Shown in pieces: positions 57,640-64,000 of a stretch of DNA of 64,000 nt. Origin of the DNA: Paraspadella gotoi (lineage: Eukaryota > Chaetognatha); contig JBJCIZ010000239.1 in assembly GCA_051294375.1 (NCBI GenBank), positions 6,298,746 to 6,362,745 on the forward strand, given 5' to 3'. A model generated the notes under the pieces. That model searched no databases and was not told where the DNA came from. It saw only the letters and a list, made by a program, of their open reading frames with translations. The stretch's first letter is position 1. Every line of letters starts with the position of its first letter. The position numbers were made by a program, and so were the translations under genes.

Positions 57640-59560
57640 TTAAGTTTTAAACAAGTCTATTTGACACCGATGGGGTCGTTATTTGTTTATCCACGTTTCC
57701 AAGGCGTTTGTTAAAAAAAAGAACTGTTTTTATCAACGTTCGCGTAAAGAGTCATTAAGATCTTACATTAACTCATAAATCTCTTCTGGATTCTGTCTAG
57801 AAAAAAAAATTCTTTTTTCTTTTAAATTTTCCAAATTCTTTTTATCTGAATTTTATTTTCTTTTTTTTTTTTTTGCTTTCTTATTTTACGCAACTTCCCT
57901 TTTTTCTCCTGTAAATCCAGCAACTTTAAATTTCTTTCTTTTTTGTTACTTTTAAACTTTATTATTACAGTAAATACCCAGGAGCGTATTTAAATATGGG
58001 GTCCAATATACAATCGCTCTTGCTCCTGTCTTTGGCCAGGTTGTTTTAGAATTTTATAATTTCAAAATTAATTCTATAAAAACTTTTTTTTCCCCAACTT
58101 TCATCGTCTTCCTCTTCCTTTCCCCTTTGCCTTTGGATTGTCTTTTTCTCTTCCTTGTTCGTCTCCTTCCATTTTTATTCACTTTTTCTTTACATCTTTT
58201 TCCCAAAATTTCTCCCTTTTTTTTTCCTTTTCCTTTATTTTGGGTCCCTTTTCCCTTTATTCGTCTCTCCTTTTTTTTCTTGACGAAATCCAGACGATGG
58301 TGCTCGATTTTTATCGAAGAAAAGTCGATGATTTATGAAAGAGGGAAAAGAGATTTGTGAGTTCTCTCGCTCTCTGTCTCTTTCTCTTTATGTCTCTGTC
58401 TGTCTCTGTCTCGTCCCTCCAATCTTTCTCTCGCTTTCTTTCTTTTTTTTTTCGTCTTTGTTCTTTCTTTCTTTCTTTCTTTTCTTTTCTTTCTTCTTTC
58501 TTTCTTTTCTTTCTTCTTTCTTTTCTTTCCTTTCTCTCTCTCATCTCTCTCTCTCTCTTCGTCTTTTCTTCTCTCTCTTTCTTCTCTCTCTTCATTCTCT
58601 CTCTCTCTCTCTTCCTTATCCCTAGCGATTTGTTCTGCCGCTGCTGAAATTATCATCATCATTAGCAACTTACCTTATTTCTATTAACCACGATAACAGA
58701 CAAAACCATCAAAACCATCAAATCGTTCACAATATTACTCAATTAATCCATAATTTAATCCACTCAATTGTGAATAATTTAACTACTTTTCCTTCTCTTC
58801 CTTCCTCCTCCTCCTCCTCCTCCACTCCTCCCGCCGTTTTAGCTTAGAGAAAACTTCGCTTGTCCCACATTGTCTTGGACAACTAAATACTTGTTCAGTG
58901 TTCACCAACCGTGAGTTAAGTTAACGACCTGAATTAAGTGTGGATGGTGTCGGCGTAAACTCTCCCAAGTGACATCCTGGTGGTTACTGCAGGTCCAAAC
59001 CCCTGAGCGGAAGATGCCTCACTCCCAGGGCATCACTCATGTCTCCCCGTTGCCATAAATATTTATTTATTAATTGAAAAGATAATTTAATATTGATTGT
59101 ACCGATTCCATATTCCTCCATTAATCTTGAATCAAGGTTTATCCTTTCATGTTATTATCTTGGTCATGAAAGTCCTAAACCACCATAGCTTCTTTGACAA
59201 ATGTATTAATAATTGTTATATTATTACTCTTAACAAACTTTGGGCTCTGAATTTTTATACGATCTTTATTCAATTACGATCACGATTTTACAACTTGGAA
59301 AAAAATAGCGAGTTACTCTATCGAATTTATTGATTAATTCTCATCCATGAGCAAAATTTAAAATTTAAAGTCTCAATCAAAATTGTCGGATCAAAAGAGA
59401 GAAAATTCCTGATCTCTCTCCCTCTCTTCTCTCATCTCTTCTCTCTCTCCTCTCTCTCTCTCTATCTCTCTCTCTTCTCTCTCTCTCTCCTCTCTCTTTC
59501 TTTTTCTCCTTCTTGAGTCTCACGCTTTCGTCGCCATCACAGAACTTTCACCTATGATCC
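57640..59560. other. Non-coding, pyrimidine-rich region
   Basis: T-rich and (CTTT)n/(CT)n sequence at 58,090-58,620, and a moderately GC-rich stretch at 58,850-59,060 (for example AAGTGACATCCTGGTGGTTA) that may be another repeat but has no second copy here. Small open frames are driven by the pyrimidine repeats. No gene supported. Confidence 0.55.
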
Positions 59561-59579
59561 CGGATTGTTTCGCTGAAGA

Positions 59580-59610
<31 letters not shown>

Positions 59611-59675
59611 GCTCTTCTCTCTCTTCTCTCTCCTGCTCTCTCTCTCATCTCTCTCTCTCTCGTCTCTCTCTCTCT

Positions 59676-59718
<43 letters not shown>

Positions 59719-59899
59719 CCTTTTTTTCCTTCCCCCTAAACGTCCGAGTAAAAAAGGCGGTTGTCAGCGCGAGGGCCGGATTTCGAGACTCGCCGGGAAT
59801 TTCTCTGTCTCCTCTCGATCGAGCTCATTCTCCGTTGGGAGAGAGAGAGAGATAGGGAGAGAAAAGAGAGAGAGAAAGAGAGAGAGAGGAGAGAGAGAG

Positions 59900-59950
<51 letters not shown>
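59580..59950. repeat. (CT)n ... (GA)n inverted simple repeat around a GC-rich spacer
   Basis: (CT)n at 59,580-59,714, a 125-base spacer (59,715-59,839) and (GA)n at 59,840-59,950. The two arms are complementary. The spacer has a short open frame on each strand (for example SARGPDFETRREFL on +). It could be an exon, but neither frame is supported by recognisable sequence. Confidence 0.75.
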
Positions 59951-59955
<5 letters not shown>

Positions 59956-60144
59956 CCCTCTTTGAACTCCGATCATTTCGCTACTCACTTTTCTTTTCTT
60001 TAAGCCTAATTTTTTCTCATTCACCCCCCTTTTTTTTAATCTCTNNNNNNNNNNNNNNNNNNNNNNNNNNNNNNNNNNNNNNNNNNNNNNNNNNNNNNNN
60101 NNNNNNNNNNNNNNNNNNNNNNNNNNNNNNNNNNNNNNNNNNNN

Positions 60145-60720
60145 AAACCTCTGGCTTTGTTCGTCAGAGCTTAGTCCTAATATATACTGTCAAAATTTCA
60201 AAATAGTTTTTTTTAAATTCTGAGAACAGATTCTAATTCCTCGTATATAGTTGATAAAAGAAAATATAAATTTTTTTTTCAAAAATTATGTTATTAAGTA
60301 GGTTAAAATTACAAAAAAATATATTTTTAAGCAGGAAATTGAAAATCGGCATCTTAAATATAATTTTTTACATTTTTAACCAACTTAATGAAATAATTTT
60401 TAAAAAAGAATTATACTTCCTTACATCAACATTTTGTAAGAAATCCAAATCTGTTCTTAAAATTTAAAAAAATTATCTTATTATTTACTTATTATTAAAT
60501 ATAAATATAGCTCACTGGTGCCCACTAATGTATAAAATTAAAAAATAAATTTACCAAAGTATTTTTATTGGTTTTTATTTTCAAATTTTATGTGCTAAAT
60601 TTTATTTTTTAAAAAATTTATTATTTTCACAACACTCTATTGTATATACTATATGCGAATGTAATGTTTATGTAATATCTATTTTAAAAAGTAGCAATAT
60701 ATTATATTTAATATTTAAAA
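60145..60720. other. AT-rich non-coding sequence after a 100-N gap
   Basis: No open frame. It follows the gap 60,045-60,144 and ends in an A-run with (GA)n at 60,729-60,748. Confidence 0.6.
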
Positions 60721-61040
60721 AAAAAAAAAGAGAGAGAGAGAGAGAGAGTGCAAACGAATGGGTTTATTAATAATTTTTAAAAAATGTGCGTGATCCTCAT
60801 GACATTAGGTCAATTACCAAATTTTTTTTTTAAATGTTTTTTAATAAGCTCGAAAAAATTTTTTTCTCATGGTCAACAAATTAATAAATTTTTTTTTGTC
60901 ACGGACGAAAATGCAAAATTTTTGCAAAAATCCAGACCAAAAATTAATGTTTAAAAACAGCGAAACGAACTTTAAACGAGAGAGATCAGAGGAGAGGAGA
61001 GAGAGAGAGAGAGAGAGAGGTAGAGAGAGTAGAGAGAGAG

Positions 61041-61400
61041 AGAGAAAAAGAATTTTGCATTTTGATAAAGACTTATTAGAATTTAAAACCTCCTGTTTCT
61101 AACGAATGGGCTTTCTTGACCGAAGACCTCAAGACTCGCAGGACCATCTACCCCCAGACCCCAAGACTAGATCGCCATAAGAACCTAAAGAACAATTTTA
61201 GAAGAAAAATCACGTTCACTTGTGAAGTCTGATTTGATGATGATATTTTTTCACTGCCATCATTACCCTTTTCCTTTCTCTTTTCTTCTTTTTTCCTCCT
61301 CCTCCTCTTTCATCCTCCTCCTCTTCATCAAATATTAACTTTAATCTTCTTCTCTCTTCGTTCTTTTACACCGCGCTATCGTGAGGCGCGCGCTTACGGC
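61041..61400 (+). repeat. Inverted-duplication block A, left arm
   Basis: From AGAATTTTGCATTTTGATAA through TAAAACCTCCTGTTTCTAAC, ACCCCAAGACTAGATCGCC and GCCATCATTACCCTTTTCCT. The reverse complement occurs at 63,260-63,545 with scattered differences. No coding frame. Confidence 0.85.
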
Positions 61401-61401
61401 C

Positions 61402-61458
61402 GCTCGTCGTCGTCGTCGTCGTCGTCGTGTCGTCGTCGTCGTCGTCGTCGTCGTCGTG
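61402..61458 (+). repeat. (GTC)n microsatellite
   Basis: CGT trinucleotides with two interruptions, next to block A and before the N gap at 61,513-61,717. Confidence 0.93.
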
Positions 61459-61929
61459 TCGCCTTCTTAAAAACTTTTTTCATTTTCATCCAAAAAGTTT
61501 CGGGGTTTTCGGNNNNNNNNNNNNNNNNNNNNNNNNNNNNNNNNNNNNNNNNNNNNNNNNNNNNNNNNNNNNNNNNNNNNNNNNNNNNNNNNNNNNNNNN
61601 NNNNNNNNNNNNNNNNNNNNNNNNNNNNNNNNNNNNNNNNNNNNNNNNNNNNNNNNNNNNNNNNNNNNNNNNNNNNNNNNNNNNNNNNNNNNNNNNNNNN
61701 NNNNNNNNNNNNNNNNNAGAGCGGGGGTTTTTCCGCCCTAATATAACAACATACTTGTAAGAGTGATGGAGGCCTTAAACCACCAAAGCCTGTACAAGTC
61801 AGCGGGCAAGATAGCTTATTTATTAAATGCCAATGGATAATTTATTTGATTGTACCAAATTCTATATTCATATGAATTAATAAACAAACAGAATGTTTAT
61901 AAAACAATATTTATGTTTAATTTTTACAA

Positions 61930-62110
61930 CACTTTACACTTTTAATCTAACTCATTGACCCACTCCGCTGAAGGAACACTCATTTAAGCCAGAAATCAGT
62001 CAGTCCGTCCGTCCCTCCGTTCTTCCGTCAGTATGTCCGTTATCTCGAGAAAAAAAAAACTTTTATTTTCAAGCTCATCAATATCAAATTTTAATCTTTT
62101 TTTAAAAATT
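61930..62110 (+). repeat. Inverted-duplication block B, left arm, and direct-repeat block C
   Basis: B contains AAGCCAGAAATCAGTC, CCGTCCCTCCGTTCTTCCGT and CAGTATGTCCGTTATCTC. Its reverse complement is at 63,755-63,870. C (GCTCATCAATATCAAATTTT) at 62,071 recurs in direct orientation at 63,961-64,000. Confidence 0.85.
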
Positions 62111-62610
62111 TAATCTTATCCTTAAACTTTATCCCAAACACCAATCAAATTTTTATCATCAATCCCTTATCCCTTAACTTATTCTACAACCTTTACAACC
62201 CTAATCCTGGACCAAAATTTTAACGTAGTTTTTAACTTAATCTCTTACACTAATCTCTAACCAACTTGTTATTCCTAACCCATTACCTAATTAATAATCA
62301 TAAAAACTTAGTTTTAACCTAAATTAAAATTTAAAGTTTAAATAAAAAGCACATTTTGAACTTAATTTTAAACTTAATATAAAAAAATCTAAAATAATTT
62401 AAATATGATTTATAAGAATAATATTTTTTATTTCATTTTTTTTGTAAACCATATTAAAATTATTTTATTTTTCCTAATCTTAAACGTAATCTTTAACCCA
62501 AATCCTAATTCGTATCCCTTAACCCGAAACCCGTAATTCTCGAAATTGAAAATAAAATAACTTAAAAATTTTGAGTATTAGGCTGAAATGGGGCTCTTTT
62601 GGCAAATATG
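62111..62610. mobile_element. TTAGGG-type degenerate tract with MITE-like right end
   Basis: AACCCTAATCC-like units interspersed through AT-rich DNA, ending GAAATGGGGCTCTTTTGGCA, similar to the right ends of other elements. Left end unclear. Confidence 0.4.
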
Positions 62611-62644
62611 GCCCAAAAATCAAATTGATAAAAGGCGGAGGAAC

Positions 62645-62662
62645 CAAAATGGAACGAAGATC

Positions 62663-62702
<40 letters not shown>

Positions 62703-62913
62703 CGGTGACGGTGATGACGACGATGATAACGACAACGATTAACTTATGACGATGACAAAGGCGATGACAACGACGATGAATATCATGAAGAAGGTGACGA
62801 CGACGACAACGACGATGACAATGAGTATTAAGATGAAGACGACAATAACGCCGATGATGATGACGACGATGACGACGACGATGATGATGAGAATGAGGAT
62901 GAAGAAGAAAACT

Positions 62914-62950
<37 letters not shown>

Positions 62951-62960
62951 ACAGTAGATA
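62645..62960 (+). repeat. (GAC)n/(GAT)n imperfect trinucleotide array
   Basis: About 315 bases of GAC, GAT and AAC-type triplets with pure (GAC)n blocks at 62,667-62,700 and 62,912-62,950. Frames through it (Thr/Met, Asp, Arg) are repeat-driven. Confidence 0.9.
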
Positions 62961-63254
62961 ACGAAACCGGCGATGATGATAAACGAGTTTTCCTTTTTTT
63001 TTTATGAACCAAACGATAAGATTTAGCAAAAAGTCAAAAATAATAAATAAATAAATAAATAAATAAAAAGTTTTACCAGTTAGAAACTCGTAAGATAGAC
63101 AAGCAAGCGAGCAAGCAATCGAGCAAGCAAGCAAGCAATCGAGCAAGCAAACATGCGAGCAAACAAGCGAGACAATTCAATTCGCGGCAGCCGTAGATAT
63201 TTTCTATTTTAAATCCGAACCAAAAAAAAAGAAAAAANNNNNNNNNNAAGTTAA

Positions 63255-63560
63255 TATTTGAATGAAGAGGAGGAGGAGGAGGAAGAGGAGGAGGAGGAAA
63301 AAATGGAAGAAGAAGAGGAAGAGGAAAAGGGTAATGATGGCAGTGAAGAAAATATCACAATCAGATTCACAAGTGAAGGTGATTTTTCTTCTAAAATTTG
63401 TTCTTTAGGTCTTTATGGGCGATCTAGGGTCTTGGGGTCTGGGGGTAGATTGGGTCTGCTGAGTCTTGAGGTCTTCGGGTCAAGGAAAGCTCCATTCGTT
63501 AGAAACAGGAGGTTTTAAATTCTAATAAGTCTTTATCAAAATGCAAAATCTTTTCTCTTT
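63255..63560 (-). repeat. Inverted-duplication block A, right arm
   Basis: Reverse complement of 61,041-61,400, flanked by (GAG)n on the left and (CT)n at 63,572-63,616 on the right. Confidence 0.85.
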
Positions 63561-63569
63561 CTCTCTATC

Positions 63570-63618
<49 letters not shown>

Positions 63619-63749
63619 TCTCAATGTTGGAGCAAAGTTGAAGAAAACCTGCCAAGTGGGTGATAATTGTTATCTTTTTCCAAGTTTCTATGTTGCCCAT
63701 GAAGAAAACGATAATTTTTTTTTTTGAAAATGAAACTTGAAAAAAAAGT

Positions 63750-64000
63750 TTTTTTCTAGAGATAACGGACATACTGACGGAAGAACGGAGGGACTGACGG
63801 ACCGACTGATTTCTGGCTTAAATGAGGTTCCTTCACGGAGTAAGTCAATGAGTTTAGTAAAAGTGTAAAAGTGTTTAAAAATTTAAACAATAAATATATG
63901 TTTATAAACAATACTGTTTGTTATATTTCTATTGATATGTTTTAATTAGCGGAAAACCCCGCTCATCAATATCAAATTTTAATCTTTTTTTAAAAATTTA
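63750..64000 (-). repeat. Inverted-duplication block B, right arm, ending in direct block C
   Basis: GATAACGGACATACTGACGG to TAAATGAGGTTCCTTCACGG is the inverse of B. Then come GCGGAAAACCCCGCTC (inverse of 61,718-61,735) and GCTCATCAATATCAAATTTT in the same direction as at 62,071. Confidence 0.82.

Noticed and set aside
62645-62960. Asp-rich or Thr/Met-rich protein from the (GAC)n array
   Set aside because: Every frame is open because the repeat has no stops. No splice sites or flanking coding sequence.

Overview
This is eukaryotic, animal DNA. Coding exons are GC-rich and sit in AT-rich introns with GT-AG splice sites. Microsatellites are abundant: (CT)n, (GA)n, (GAC)n, (TTCTG)n and tetranucleotides. 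The protein families are metazoan: a TET 5-methylcytosine dioxygenase, a TRPC-type cation channel, a C2H2 zinc-finger protein and a TBX1/10-type T-box factor. The species cannot be named from the sequence. Compact introns and divergent paralogues suggest an invertebrate.

Layout. 1-3,120 (+) holds low-complexity and possible coding islands that may be the 5' part of the TET gene. 3,478-24,973 (+) is the TET gene, represented by three overlapping copies: A at 3.4-7.1 kb, B at 8.9-18.4 kb and C at 18.4-25.3 kb. 26,075-41,609 (-) is the TRPC-like channel, also partly present twice. 43,821-46,625 (+) is a single-exon seven-finger C2H2 protein. 48,632-57,237 (-) is the TBX1/10 gene, with one T-box exon present twice. 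57.3-64 kb is repeat-rich, without a convincing gene, and contains inverted duplicated blocks. Gene pairs are convergent (TET/TRPC and zinc finger/T-box) or divergent (TRPC/zinc finger), so there is no operon-like organisation and no evidence that these genes act in one pathway.

Sequence quality limits everything. There are about fifteen N gaps, many of them inside microsatellites. Single-base indels disrupt most exons. Near-identical neighbouring copies differ mainly by indels, as expected of uncollapsed haplotypes from noisy long reads. Two stretches (7.1-8.8 and 29.9-32.9 kb) are colinear with clean copies but about 1.7 times longer and scrambled, like uncorrected reads. Apparent frameshifts are therefore read as assembly errors unless both copies share them.

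The main biological observation is a pair of tandem homologous 43-codon exons in the TET catalytic domain. They are alternative versions of the segment carrying the zinc-binding and DNA-contacting loop, and are seen in the same order in two copies. Others are an expanded pore-to-S6 segment and a GC-AG intron in the TRPC gene, a MITE-like element abutting the TRPC stop codon, a Ser/Pro/Gly-rich replacement inside the T-box, and an intronic minisatellite built from a duplicated T-box exon end with its splice donor.
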